Positions 1 through 11,035 of a stretch of DNA of 64,000 nucleotides are shown here, one piece after another. Within the stretch, counting starts at the first letter, position 1; each line of letters starts with the position of its first letter. The notes under the pieces are model-generated. The model saw only the letters and a list, made by a program, of their open reading frames with translations. It had not been told where the DNA came from and made no database searches. The position numbers and the translations under genes were made by a program. This stretch comes from Monarcha castaneiventris obscurior (Eukaryota; Chordata; Aves; Passeriformes; Monarchidae): positions 496,001 through 560,000 of the forward strand of contig JAMPIT010000269.1 in assembly GCA_026261815.1 (NCBI GenBank). The letters run 5' to 3'.

Positions 1-59
1 AGGCAAATTTGAAGCACGACATTTTAAGGTATTCTTAATACATTTAATATTGATATTTC

Positions 60-370
60 ATCTATTCAGCCAATTTCTAGAACCTTTTTATTTTATTTTA
101 TATAAAAGATAAAATTTTATATATTTTATATATAAAAATAAGATATAAAAATATATATTTTATATTTTATATTTTATATTTTATATTTTATATTTTATAT
201 TTTATATTTTATATTTTATATTTTATATTTTATTTTTTGTATTTTATATTTTATATTTTATATTTTGTATTTTATATGAAATATGAAATATGAAATATGA
301 AATATGAAATATGAAATATGAAATATGAAATATGAAATATGAAATATGAAATATGAAATATGAAATTCAC
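60..370. repeat. AT-rich simple repeat
   Basis: Tandem TTTTATAT-type units (about 100-280) pass into tandem GAAATAT units (about 280-365). Composition changes abruptly to GC-rich at 370, the start of the REEP4 upstream region. No coding signal is seen. Confidence 0.9.
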
Positions 371-390
371 CGCTCCGCGCCTGGGCCCCA

Positions 391-514
391 CTTTTAAAGG
401 GGTCTCCGTTGCCCTTTTAAGTGCATTGCCCTTTTAAGAGGCGGCATCGCCCTTTTAAGGCCATTGCCCTTTTAAGAGCCCCCTTTGCCCTTTTAAGGCA
501 TTGCCCTTTTAAGA
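391..514 (+). promoter_or_regulatory. tandem CArG-like array upstream of REEP4
   Basis: Six copies of CCTTTTAAGN start at 413, 430, 451, 468, 489 and 505. Spacing alternates between 16-17 and 21 bp, implying a roughly 38-bp parent unit. Copies at 451-460 and 489-498 read CCTTTTAAGG, a perfect CArG box (CC-A/T6-GG), the SRF consensus. A related ACTTTTAAAGG lies at 390-400. The array ends 166 bp before the REEP4 start codon. SRF binding is inference; the array could be a neutral repeat. Confidence 0.5.
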
Positions 515-679
515 GCGGTCGGTGGGGCCCGCACCGCGCATGCGCGGTTCCGTTGCTGCAACTTTCAAGTTCTTGGATTCGCTCCTTTGGGGTTCGGGAG
601 GGAATTTGGGGGGGATTTGGGGGCTCCAGGGGGGGCACAACACCGAATTTCCCTCCCAGCCTTCAGCCCCGGCCCCGCC

Positions 680-3600
680 ATGGTGTCCTGGATCCTCAGC
701 CGGGTGATTGAGTGAGTGGGGTCCGCGCGGGGTAACGGGGGAGGGGCTGCAGGGCTGCGGTGCCCCCCCGGGGGGGGTCAAAAAGGGGTCCCTGACCCCC
801 TGTTCCCCCTCAGGGTATTCCATCAGTGGGGTCCCCGTGATGGGCAGGCAGCGGGGACTCCGCGGAGAGGCCCCAGGAGGGGTTTGGAGGGGGCGACCCC
901 AAATTTCTTATGGGGGGGGTAACCAGCAGCCCCCCTCCCCCCACCCCTTCCCCTAAATCCGCCACCCCCCCCAAAAAAGGGGGTCCCTGAACTGCTGCTG
1001 GCTCGCCCTGCTCGTCCTGGGGAGGGTGAGCACGGCCTGGGGTCCCCCTGCATCACCCATGGGTGGGAGGGGTCCCTGCATCATCTTGGGGGTCCCTCTG
1101 CATCACCCATGGGTGGGGGTCCCTGCATCATCTTGAGGGTCCCTGCACCAGCGCGGGGGTCCCTGCATCACCCATGGGTGGGGGGGCAACTCGGGGGTCC
1201 CTGCATCAGCTCAGGGGTCCCTGCATCATCTTGGGGGTCCCTCTGCATCACCCATGGGTGGGGGTCCCTGCGCCAGCTCGGGGTCCCTGCATCACCCATG
1301 GGTGGGGAGGGGGGTCTCTCCATCATCTTGGGGGTCCCTGCATCACCCGTGGGTGGGGGGGCAACTCGGGGGTCCCTGCATCATCTTGGGGGTCCCTGCA
1401 TCACCCATGGGTGGGGGTCCCTGCATCATCTCGGGGTCCCTGCATCAGCTCGGGGGTCCCTGCAGCACCCATGGGTGGGGGGGATCCCTGCTCCCAGAGC
1501 CTCCCCAGGACACACGGGGTGCGTTTTTGGGGCTCACCCCTCACCCCGTGCCCCGGCCGGAGCTTGGCACTGCCACTCCGGGGACGGAGCCTGCGGGCAC
1601 CGAGCCCGTGCCCTGCCACCCCCCCTTGCCCTACCCTACCCTACCCCGACAGGTCGGGCCGGTCCCGGGGACGTGGGAGCGACGCCGAGCTCATGGCTGA
1701 GCCTCCCCGGAGCCTCCCGGAGCCTTTTCCCGGCCTCTCCGGGCTCGGCATGCTGCTGGAAGGGCTCAGGGGCAGGGTCCGGCGCTGGGGCCGAAAGCTC
1801 TGCTGCTCCCTGTTCCTGCTGCTCTACGCGTGCTGGCCCGGCTGCCTCACCCCCCCTCTGCCCTACAGGCTGCTTTTTGGGATGCTCTACCCGGCCTACG
1901 CGTCCTACAAGGCTGTGAAGACGAAAAACATCCGGGAATATGTGAGTGGAGTGCTTGGGGAGCCCTTCCTGGGTTCCAGTGCCCCTTTCCTGGGCTCCAG
2001 TGCCCCTTTCTGGGGTTCTGACCCCCTTTCCTGGGCTCCAGTGCCCCTTTCCTGGGCTCCAGTCCCCTCTGAGAGATTCCAGTCCCCCTTTCTGGGGTTC
2101 TGACCCGCTTTCCCGGGCTCCAGTGCCCCTTTCCTGGGCTCCAGTTCCCCTTTCTGGGCTTCAATCTCTCTTTTTGGGGATCCAGTCCCCCTTTCTGGGC
2201 TCCAGTCCCTCTTTCTGGGGTTCTGACCCCCTTTCCCGGGCTCCAGCCCCCCTTTCCTGGGCTCCAATCCCCCTTCCCGGGCTCCAGTACCCCTATCCCG
2301 GACCCCAGTGCCCCTTTCCCAGGCTCCAGTGCCCCTTTCTGGGCTTCAGCCCCTTCTTTCCTGGGCTTCAGCCCCTTCTTTCCCAGGCTCCAGTGCCCCT
2401 TTCCTGGGCTCCAATCCCCCTTTCCTGGGCTCCAATCCCCCTTTCCTGGGCTCCAGTCCCCGTTTCCTGGGCTCCAGTCCCCTTTTCTGGGCTTCAGCCC
2501 CTTCTTTCCTGGGCTTCAATCCCTCTTTTCTGGGCTTCAGTCCCCCTTTCCCGGGCTCCAGCCCCCTCTGAGAGGTTCCAGTCCCCTTTTCTGGTGTTCA
2601 GCCCCTTCTTTCCTGGGCTTCAATCCCTCTTTTCTGGCTTCCAGTCCCCCTTTCCTGGGCTCTAGTCCCCCTTTCTGGGGTTCTGACCTCCTTTCCAGGC
2701 TCCAGCCCCCTCTGAGAGGTTCCAGTCCCCCTTTCTGGTGCTCAGCCCCTTCTTTCCTGGGCTTCAATCCCTCTTTTTGAGCTTCCAGTTCCCCTTTCTG
2801 GGGTTCTGACCTCCTTTCCCAGGCTCCAGCCCCCTCTGAGAGGTTCCAGTGCCCCTTTCTGGGTTTCAGCCCTTTCTTTCCTGGGCTTCAATCCCTCTTT
2901 TTGGGACTCCAGTCCCCCTTTCCTGGGCTCTAGTCCCCCTTTCTGGGGTTCTGACCCCTTTTCCCGGGCTTCAGCCCCCTCTGAGAGGTTTCAGTGCCCC
3001 TTTCTGGGTTTCAGTCCCCTCTGAGAGGTTTCAATCCCCCTTTTTGGTGCTCAGCCCCTTCTTTCCTGGGCTCCAGTTCCCCTTTCTGGTGTTCAGCCCC
3101 TTCTTTCCTGGGCTTCAATCCCTCTTTTCTGGCTTCCAGTTCCCCTTTCCCGGGCTCCAGTCCCCCTTTCTCGGCTCCAGTCCCCTCTGAGAGGTTCCAG
3201 TCCCCCTTTCCCAGACCCCAGTCCCCCTTTCCCGGGCTCCAGTCCCCCTTTCTGGGCTTCAGTCCCCTCTGAGAGGTTTCAATCCCCCTTTCTGGTGTTC
3301 AGCCCCTTCTTTCCTGGGCTTCAATCCCTCTTTTCTGGCTTCCAGTCCCCTTTCCCGGGCTCCAGTCCCCCTTTCCCAGGTTCCAGTCCCCCTTTCTGGT
3401 GTTCAGCCCCCCCTTCCCCGGGCTCCAGCCCCCTCTGATGCCCCCCCATGCCTCCCCCAGGTCCGATGGATGATGTACTGGATCATCTTCGCCCTCTTCA
3501 TGGCCACAGAGACCTTCACCGACCTCCTCATCTCCTGGTGAGGGATCCCCATACCCTGGTGGGGGAAAAAGGAGGCCCCACAGAGCTGATTTTGGGGGGG

Positions 3601-5172
3601 ACAGGAGGTGTTTTTGGACCCCCCCCGCCATCTCCTGCCCCTCTCCACCAGGTTCCCTTTCTACTACGAGGTGAAGATGGCCTTTGTCATCTGGCTGCTG
3701 TCGCCCTACACGCGGGGGGCCAGCGTTCTGTACCGCCGCTTCCTGCACCCCGCGCTGGCCCGAAAGGAGAAGGTGCAAATTCCTGGGGTTTTGGGGCTCC
3801 TCCCTGCTCGGCCTGGGGGGGTTTCAGCCCCCTGAGTTGGGTTAGTGATGCCCCAGGACATGGTGATGCCCCCGGGAGGTGGCAATGCCCTGGGAAGTGG
3901 CAATGCCCTGGGAAATGGTGATGGCCCAGGACATGGTGATGGCCCAGGGGCAATGCCCAGGGAAATGACAATGCCCTGGGAAGTGGCAATGCCCTGGGAA
4001 ATGGTGATGGCCCAGGACATGGTGATGGCCCAGGGGCAATGCCCAGGGAAATGACAATGCCCAAGGAAGTGGCAATGCCCAGGGACATGGCAATGCCCTG
4101 GGAAATGACAATGCCCAAGGAAGTGGCAATGCCCAGGGACATGGCAATGCCCTGGGAAATGACAATGCCAGGGGAGGTGGCAATGCCCAGGGAGGTGACA
4201 ATTCCCAGGGACATGGTGATGGCCCAGAGAGGTGGCAATGCCCTGGGAAGTGGCAATGCCCAGGGAAATGACAATGCCCAGGGACATGGTGATGCCCCAG
4301 GACATGGTGATGTCCCCAGGGTGACAGTGCCCTGGGAAATGACAATGCCCAAGAAAGTGGCAATGCCCCAGGACATGGCCATGCCCGGGGAGCTGGCAGT
4401 GCCCCAGGCCACCACCCATCCCAATGCCCACCCCACAGGACATCGACGCCTTCCTCCTCCGTGCCCGGGAGCGCGGCTACGAGACGGCGCTGCGCTTCGG
4501 CAGGAGGGGCCTCAACCTTGCGGCCACGGCCGCGGTCCAGGCGGCCACCAAGGTACCCAGGGAGGAAATCCCACCCCGGCAAGGTGCCAGGAGTGGGTGG
4601 TGCATCCTAAATCGGGCATTTCCTGCCCTCTCTGTGCCCCCCGACGCAGAGCCAGGGCGCGCTGGCTGGGCGCCTCCGCAGCTTCAGCATGCAGGACCTG
4701 CGCTCGCTGCCCGAGCAGGCGCCCGTGCACTTCCAGGACCCGCTGGAGGAGCAGGAGAGGCTCAGGCAGCCCCTGGGTGAGGAGTTGGGGGGGTTCACAA
4801 TGAAGTGGGGGGCTCCAGCAAAGCTCGTGGTGGGAGCTGATGTGTCCCCCCCCCTCCCCATCCCCAGCCTACGGCCGCTGCTGCGAGAGCGACACGGAGG
4901 ATGAGGAGCTGTGGTCGGACTCTCAGGTGTCACCCCTGGGCTCCCCACCCCGGGATCCCAAATCCCTGTCCCGCAGCCAGAGCCTGCGATCCCTGAGGAG
5001 GAACCCGGGAAAAGAGGTACTGGGGAAAAGAGGGGGACACAAGGTGGAGGTGTGAGGTTGGGGCAGGAGGGGTCCTGACCTGTCCCTGTCCCTTTCCTTT
5101 CCCCAGGGCTCGTCCCGGCTCCTGCGCAGCCGGGTCAGGAGGAAAGCGGCTCCGGAGGAGCAGGACAGCTAA
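680..5172 (+). CDS. REEP4: receptor expression-enhancing protein 4, 8 exons
   Basis: ER membrane-shaping protein of the TB2/DP1/HVA22 family. REEP3/4 bind microtubules and clear ER from mitotic chromosomes. Exons: 680-711, 1869-1941, 3461-3537, 3652-3772, 4439-4552, 4650-4776, 4868-5016 and 5107-5172, giving 252 residues, close to the usual length of about 257. All introns are GT/AG and phases agree. The start MVSWILSRV matches the REEP1-4 N-terminus. Hallmarks are [20 protein letters not shown] (exon 2), [20 protein letters not shown] (exons 3-4), [16 protein letters not shown] (exon 5) and [14 protein letters not shown] (exon 6); the last resembles REEP3/4 more than REEP1/2. An acidic [10 protein letters not shown] segment and a basic C-terminus follow. 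Introns 1, 2 and 4 are mostly minisatellite. HR follows in the same orientation. Confidence 0.96.
1040..1490. repeat. minisatellite in REEP4 intron 1
   Basis: Irregular tandem array built on GGTCCCTGCATCACCCATGG and GGTCCCTGCATCATCTTGGG units. It generates several overlapping spurious plus-strand reading frames. Confidence 0.9.
1652..1868 (+). other. possible alternative 5' extension of REEP4 exon 2
   Basis: A pyrimidine-rich tract ending in CCCCGACAG at 1643-1651 resembles a splice acceptor. An ATG at 1693 then opens a frame that runs through the normal exon 2 acceptor into the REEP4 frame ([10 protein letters not shown]). The extra N-terminus would be about 59 residues with a hydrophobic stretch ([12 protein letters not shown]). 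Splicing exon 1 directly to 1652 would be out of frame, so this needs its own transcription start. It may be chance in GC-rich DNA. Confidence 0.25.
1955..3430. repeat. large minisatellite filling REEP4 intron 2
   Basis: About 1.5 kb of degenerate 19-20 bp units such as TTTCCTGGGCTCCAGTCCCC. Higher-order duplications are marked by CCCCCTCTGAGAGGTTCCAG. It ends about 30 bp before the exon 3 acceptor. Confidence 0.95.
3845..4420. repeat. minisatellite in REEP4 intron 4
   Basis: Tandem 18-bp-type units of the form GGCAATGCCCAGGGAAATGA and GGTGATGGCCCAGGACAT. It is multiple-of-three in places, so it reads through in several frames without a stop. Confidence 0.93.
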
Positions 5173-5224
5173 AAATCCCGGGGACATTCTGCCAGGAGCC
5201 TGGAGAGGAATTGGCTGCTTTGGC

Positions 5225-6500
5225 ATCAGGAGGGAGCTGTGGCTCCTGGGTCCCTGGGGTGGCTCCTGGGTCCTTGGGGTGGCTCCTGGGTCCCTGGGGT
5301 GGCTCCTGAGTCCTTGGGGTGGCTCCTGGGTCCCTGGGGTGGCTCCTGAGTCCCCCAGGGTTTTTCCTGCATCCTTGGGGTGGCTCCTGGGTCCCCAGGG
5401 TGGCTCCTGGGTCCCCGGGGTGGCTCCTGAGTCCCTGGGGTGGCTCCTGGGTCCCTGGGGTGGCTCCTGAGTCCTTGGGGTGGCTCCTGGGTCCCTGGGG
5501 TGGCTCCTGAGTCCCCCAGGGTTTTTCCTGCATCCTTGGGGTGGCTCCTGGGTCCCCAGGGTGGCTCCTGGGTCCCCGGGGTGGCTCCTGAGTCCCTGGG
5601 GTGGCTCCTGGGTCCCTGGGGTGGCTCCTGAGTCCTTGGGGTGGCTCCTGGGTCCCTGGGGTGGCTCCTGAGTCCCCCAGGGTTTTTCCTGCATCCTTGG
5701 GGTGGCTCCTGTGTCCTTGGGGTGGCCCCTGGGACCCCGGGGTGGCTTCTGAGTCCCCAGGGGTGGCTCCTGGGTCCCCAGGGCAGCTCCTGGGTCCTTG
5801 GGGTGGCTCCTGAGTGCCCGGGTTGGCTCCTGGGTCCTCGGTGTGGCTCCTGCATCCCCCAGGGTGGCTCCTGAGTCCTTGGGGTGGCTCCTGGGTCCCC
5901 AGGGTGGCTCCTGGGTCCCTGGGGTGGCTCCTGGGTCCCTGGGGTGGCTCCTGGGTCCTTGGGGTGGCTCCTGGGTCCCCAGGGTGGCTCCTGGGTCCCT
6001 GGGGTGGCTCCTGGGTCCTTGGGGTGGCTCCTGAGTCCCTGGGGTGGCTCCTGGGTCCCTGGGGTGGCTCCTGAGTCCTTGGGGTGGCTCCTGCATCCTC
6101 GGGGTGGCTCCTGGGTCCCCGGGGCAGCTCCTGGGTCCTTGGGGTGGCTCCTGAGTCCCCCAGGGTTTTTCCTGCATCCTCGGGGTGGCTCCTGCATCCT
6201 TGGGGTGGCTCCTGAGTGCCTGGGTTGGCTCCTGGGTCCTCGGTGTGGCTCCTGAGTCCTTGGGGTGGCTCCTGGGTCCCCGGGGTGGCTCCTGGGTCCC
6301 CGGGGTGGCTCCTGGGTCCTTGGGGTGGCTCCTGAGTCCTTGGGGTGGCTCCTGAGTCCTTGGGGTGGCTCCTGGGTCCCCAGGGTGGCTCCTGAGTCCC
6401 TGGGGTGGCTCCTGAGTCCTCGGGGTGGCTCCTGGGTTCTGGGGGTGGCTCCTGGGTTCCGGGGGTGGCTCCTGAATCCCCGGGGTGGCTCCTGCATCCC
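5225..6500. repeat. 20-bp minisatellite in the REEP4 3' UTR
   Basis: About 60 copies of GGGGTGGCTCCTGGGTCCCT with higher-order 160-bp periodicity (the variant CCCAGGGTTTTTCCTGCATC recurs near 5355, 5516, 5677 and 6160). It starts about 60 bp after the REEP4 stop and lies before the poly(A) signal, so it is probably transcribed. It opens a 533-residue minus-strand frame that is a repeat artefact. Confidence 0.95.
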
Positions 6501-6906
6501 TAGGGATCCTCACACTGTAAATCCCTTCCATGACCTCTGTGCTGCCTCATGGAGGGGGGGGAGCAGCTCCATCCCCTCCCTCCCCTCCCAGACCCCCCCA
6601 GCTCGGTGCCGGCGCCTCTCGTGTGGGGTTTGACCCCCCCCTTTTCCCCCATCCCACCAACACTACACGCTGCCCCCCTCTCCTGCTGCCTTGGTGCCTT
6701 CATTCCCAACGTTCCCATTGCCCTGGATTGTCCCTGGACTCCTGGGAGCCAGGAGTGGATGTGCCTCATCCAGCTGAAGCCAAAGCCATGGTCCCTGCCC
6801 GGGGGGACATCACAGACTGACACCCCCATACTTGAACCCGGAGCACCGGGCACTGCACAGCTTTTAACATTCCCCTCTCCCAAAAAGAGGGTTTTGTACG
6901 TGGAGA

Positions 6907-6912
6907 AATAAA
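6907..6912 (+). terminator. poly(A) signal AATAAA, REEP4
   Basis: First canonical AATAAA after the REEP4 stop, 1.7 kb downstream and beyond the 3' UTR minisatellite. No earlier signal was seen. Confidence 0.7.
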
Positions 6913-6989
6913 TGTTGCAGACTTTGGGAACCGGGAGTTGTCCCCGCTGCTGTCCCCTTCCACAGGAAGCTTCCTGGGATTGGTTTTGC

Positions 6990-7600
6990 TCTCGGAGGAA
7001 GCTCTTATCCTCAGGAATCCATCCGGGGCTCCTCCAGGGCCTATCCCAGGAGCTTTCCACCCACATTCCGGGATCCAGGTAGCAGCCCCTACCTCCAGGA
7101 AACCCCTTTTCCTCCAGGAAAGCTTCCTGAGATTTTTTTTCTTCTGGAGGAAGCTGAACCCTCAGGGATCCATGAGACTCCCTCCAGGCATCTCCCAGAA
7201 CCTTTTCCTCCCCATATTTCAGGTTCCAGAATCCTGAGTAGCATCTCCAGGGAAGCTTCCTGAGATTTTTTTCTTCTGGAGGAAGCTGAACCCTCAGGGA
7301 TCCATGAGACTCCCTCCAGGCATCTCCCAGAGCCTTTCCCCCATATTTCAGGTTCCAGAATCCCAGGTAGCAGCCCCAGGCTCCTCCAGGAAAGCTTCCC
7401 GAGATTTGTTTTCTTCTGGAGAAAGCTGAACCCTCAGGGATCCATGAGATCCAGGCATCTCCCAGAACCTTTCCCCCCATATTTGAGGTTCCAGAATCCC
7501 AAGTAGCATCCCCAGACTCCTCCAGGGACGCTTCCCGCGATGATTTTCTCCTTTGGAGGGATCTCCATGTTGGGAATCCCACCCCATTCACCTCACGGGC
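6990..7600. repeat. tandem array of long units downstream of REEP4
   Basis: About five copies of a 110-130 bp unit carrying CTCCAGGAAAGCTTCCTGAG and TTCTGGAGGAAGCTGAACCC. Copies are 80-95% alike by eye. It contains no gene. Confidence 0.85.
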
Positions 7601-8949
7601 ATCTCCCAGGATCTTTTGCCAACCTCTTCGTGTCCCTGAGCCCACCGCTGGCATTCCCAAACTTGTGGGCTAACCAGGAATCCCTGCAGTAGCCGCGTCC
7701 CCCACGGCGTGGCAGCAGCAGCCGGGACACCCGGGATGCACCCGGGATCTTCCTTTCTCCCTTCCACCTCTCCCCCATCCCACCGGGAATCCCGACTCCT
7801 TCCCGAGATGCGTGGGCTCGTCCCCTACCTGGGTGGGCGACCCGGGGCACGCCCGGGGTGGCCCAAAGTGATTCCATCGCCTCCCCTGGCCCCCCGAGCC
7901 GCCCGCTTGCCCCGCGGTGCCCCCTTGGCATCAATCCCCTCGCTCCCAATCCTCCGTGCCCTCTCCCCTGAGGCCAGCGGGGTATTTTTAGCCCTTGGCT
8001 ACCACCCGCTTTCGGGGGTCTCGCCAGGGCAGCGAGAGCGGGTGGCCCCTGCCCAGGCCGGGCTCCGAGGGGCGTCCCGGGGCAGGCAGGGGGGTGTTGG
8101 AGCAGATTAGGTGGAGGTGGTTGGATTAGCCCCGTAAAACTGCCCGGGAGACGATTACTTAAAGCAGCGGAGAAGGGAAGGGCTGGGAGGGGACAGCGAG
8201 GGCCTGGGGGCTGCCTCTAATCCCCCTAAAGCCGCTTAGGGAGCGCGGTTCCTCCAAGGATACGGCCCAGGGAGGCAGCTGGGGGTCAAAAGGGGGGGTT
8301 TTTCCCACTTTGGGGGTACCCCCAGGTGGGTTAAGAGAGGGAGGGAGCAGCGTTGGAGGGTCAGTGTTGCATGCCCGGGGTGGGGGGTTTTAGGGATTGC
8401 CGAGCTCGGGGAAACTGAGGCACGACACCAGCGCCTTCTAAAGGGGGAAAAAAAAAGCGGGGTCCTGGGAAGGAAAAAGGAATTTTGGTGTCTCCCAGGG
8501 GATGAAACCCAAGGAGAGGGGGGGACAGGAGGGCAGGCAGGGTGGCACAGCCTGTTCCCCCCACCCCGGGGCCGAGGCAGCTCCGGCGGTGCCAGCGCTG
8601 ATCCCAGCTGTGTCAGCGCACGGGCCAGTGCCAGGCTGCATCAGCAAAGCCCTAATCCCCCCCGGCTCGCCTGGCACCGCCCCAGCGCAGCAGTTTAAGC
8701 GCCTGACCTGAGCTCGCCCGCTGCCACCGTCCCCTCCGGCGAGGGGGGTGCCAGGCTGAGCCCCGGCTGGCACCGCTCTGGGCACCCCCTGTGCCACCCC
8801 CGGGTAGAGTTTGGAGCCCCTGGATGGGGGGAAAATGGGGCTGGGGGCTTGTAGGAGGTGACATAATCGGGGGGGGGGGAGCTCAGGGGCTGCAGCAGTC
8901 AGGGATCCCCCAGAGGGTTCAGGGAGGGGATTCTCCCCCTCTGCTCCGC
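7600..8949. other. intergenic DNA, no gene seen
   Basis: Unique GC-rich sequence between REEP4 and HR. Short homeodomain-like stretches occur around 8105-8160 (GGATTAGCCCC, GATTACTTAAAG), and GGGGAAACTGAGGCA lies at about 8408-8422. No coding homology is recognisable. Confidence 0.6.
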
Positions 8950-9190
8950 TCAGGTGAGACCCCACCTGCAGCTCGGGGGTCCCCAATATCAGAAAGACGT
9001 GGAGCTGCTGGAGCGAGTCCAGAGGAGCTGCTCTGAGAGCTGGAGCCCCTCTGGAACCAGGTTGGGAGAGCTGGGGGCGCTCACCTGGAGAAGGGAAGGC
9101 TCCAGGGAGACCTCAGAGCCCTTTCCAGAGCCTAAAGGGGCTCCGGGAGAGCTGGAGAGGGACTGGGGACAAGGCCCGGAGTGCCAGGAC
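8950..9190 (+). mobile_element. CR1 LINE fragment
   Basis: Degenerate copy of the conserved 3' part of avian CR1. Key stretches are GGAGCGAGTCCAGAGGAG, GAGAGCTGGGGGCGCTCACC, TGGAGAAGGGAAGGCTCC and GGAGACCTCAGAGCCCTTTC. Plus orientation. It is truncated and non-coding. Confidence 0.85.
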
Positions 9191-9825
9191 CAGGGGCATG
9201 GCTGCCTGCCTGCATCCTTGGGAGCTGGCAGGGCACCGAGTGACGCAGGGCTGCTCCCTCTCCCAGCTGACAGGGACGCGGCTGATGCTGTGATGCCAAC
9301 CCCGGGCCGGGCACTGCCCCTTCCCGGAGGGCAGCAGCCTCAGGATTTGGTGCCCGGGGGGTGCCACCCCATCCCTGCTCTCTGCCCGGGCACTGCAGGG
9401 TCAGGGGAATTGGGTTTGTTACTCCTCAATGGGATTTACCTCCCCCGGGGAGCTGCTGGGTGCTGGTGCCACCCCCCAGAGTCCCCCTGCGCCCTTCCAG
9501 CATCATCCTCACCTTCCTCCCGTGCTGCTGCCGGGGCTGGGAGCTGACCGAGCCCCCCCAAACCCACCCTGGTGACACCGAGTGCCCCCATCCACCCTCC
9601 TTCAGCCCCTTTCCTTCCTCCCTTCCCCACTCCCAGCTCATTTCCCATCCCCGCACCAACCCGGGGGAGCAGCCGCCTTTGCGGTGGGGATGCTCTGCCC
9701 ATCCCCGGGCTGCCCTTATCACCCTTTAAACGTCTCTTGGGGGTCCCAGGTGGGGGTCTGACCCCCCAAAATCCCCACGGGGCTCCCCCCACGGCTGTCC
9801 CCTGCCTGATTCAGCCGTTCCGGAC

Positions 9826-9859
9826 GGGAGCCATGTGAGGCCGCGCACACATGGCTCCC
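9826..9859. repeat. perfect 12-bp inverted repeat, 10-bp loop
   Basis: GGGAGCCATGTG at 9826-9837 is the exact reverse complement of CACATGGCTCCC at 9848-9859. It borders an AT-rich island (about 9868-9935) with CTGTATTTTTAGCAG, TATCAAAAGCATAATTATG and TGTTGTTTAAACG in otherwise GC-rich DNA. This looks like a conserved regulatory element, but that is inference. Confidence 0.6.
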
Positions 9860-10539
9860 AGCGCGGCACCGCGCTGTATTTTTAGCAGACGGTATCAAAA
9901 GCATAATTATGTCTGTTGTTTAAACGCAGCCTCTTTTCTGGCAGCCCCGGGAGCTCTCAGCTGCCTCCCGCCGCAGAGGGCAGGGAGGGCGGGATGAGGA
10001 GCCGCGGGCGGGGGGCTCGGCCGGGCGGGGGATGAGATTTTATTTTTTTTTTTTTTCCCCCCCTCCCCTCCTCTCCTCTTCCTTCCTCCGTCCCCAGCGC
10101 TGCCGTGCAGGTAAGAGCTTCCCTCCTCGTTCTGGGGGGGCTCCTCCTGCGCCCCCACACCGCGTCCTCAAGCGCGCACATCCCCCCCCCCCCCCCCCAT
10201 CAGGCTGCCGGTGAGGATGAGGATGAGGAGGATGGCGAGGAGGAAGAGGATGGCGGGTGGGAAGGGCGGCGGTGGCGGGAGGGGTCGGGAAAAGGGCGTC
10301 CGAGGTGACGGGAGTGTGGGAGGACACAGCTGAAGGAACGCTGCTGCATCCCCCCGCTCCTCCCCGCAGCCTCCCGTCCCCCCGGGGACCCGTCTGTCCC
10401 CAGGCAGCCCGAGCTGGCACCGAGGAAGGCTCCGGCTCCGTGTCCCTGCCGTGACACCGCCGGCGTTGAGCCGAGGATTTTGGGGAACGCAATCCCCGGG
10501 CTCGTGGAGGAGCTGGGAGTGCTGGGGACCGCGCAGCAT

Positions 10540-11035
10540 CTCCGGTTACCGAGGGAAACTGAGGCAGAACATCTCCGGTAACCGAGGGAAGCAGGCAGAG
10601 CATCTCCGACCACCGAGGGAAACTGAGGCAGAACATCCCCGGGAGCTCAGGGAAACCGAGGCCGAGCATCTCCGGGAGCTCAGGGAAACCGAGGCCGAGC
10701 ATCTCCGGGAGCTCAGGGAAACTGGTGCAGAAAATCTCCGGCTACCGAGGGAAACTGAGGCAGAACACCTCCGGTTACCGAGGGAAACTGAGGCAGAAAA
10801 TCTCTGGCCACCGAGGGAAACTGAGGCAGAACACCTCCGGCTACCGAGGGAAACTGAGGCAGAACATCCCCGGGAGCTCAGGGAAACTGAGGCAGAAAAT
10901 CTCCGGCCACCGAGGGAAACTGAGGCAGAAAATCTCCGGGAGCTCAGGGACACTGAGGCAGAGCATTTCCGGGAGCTCAGGCAAACTGAGGCAGAAAATC
11001 TCCGGCCACCGAGGGAAACTGAGGCAGCGGGCAGG
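10540..11035. repeat. 33-bp minisatellite
   Basis: About 15 units of the type GAGGGAAACTGAGGCAGAAC followed by ATCTCCGGNNACC or GGGAGCTCA. The unit length is a multiple of three, so long frames open on both strands, which is not coding evidence. Confidence 0.95.

Noticed and set aside
4930..6531. 533-codon minus-strand frame with SHPRDPGATPGTQEPPQ repeats
   Set aside because: Produced entirely by the 20-bp minisatellite in the REEP4 3' UTR; all frames of it lack stops.
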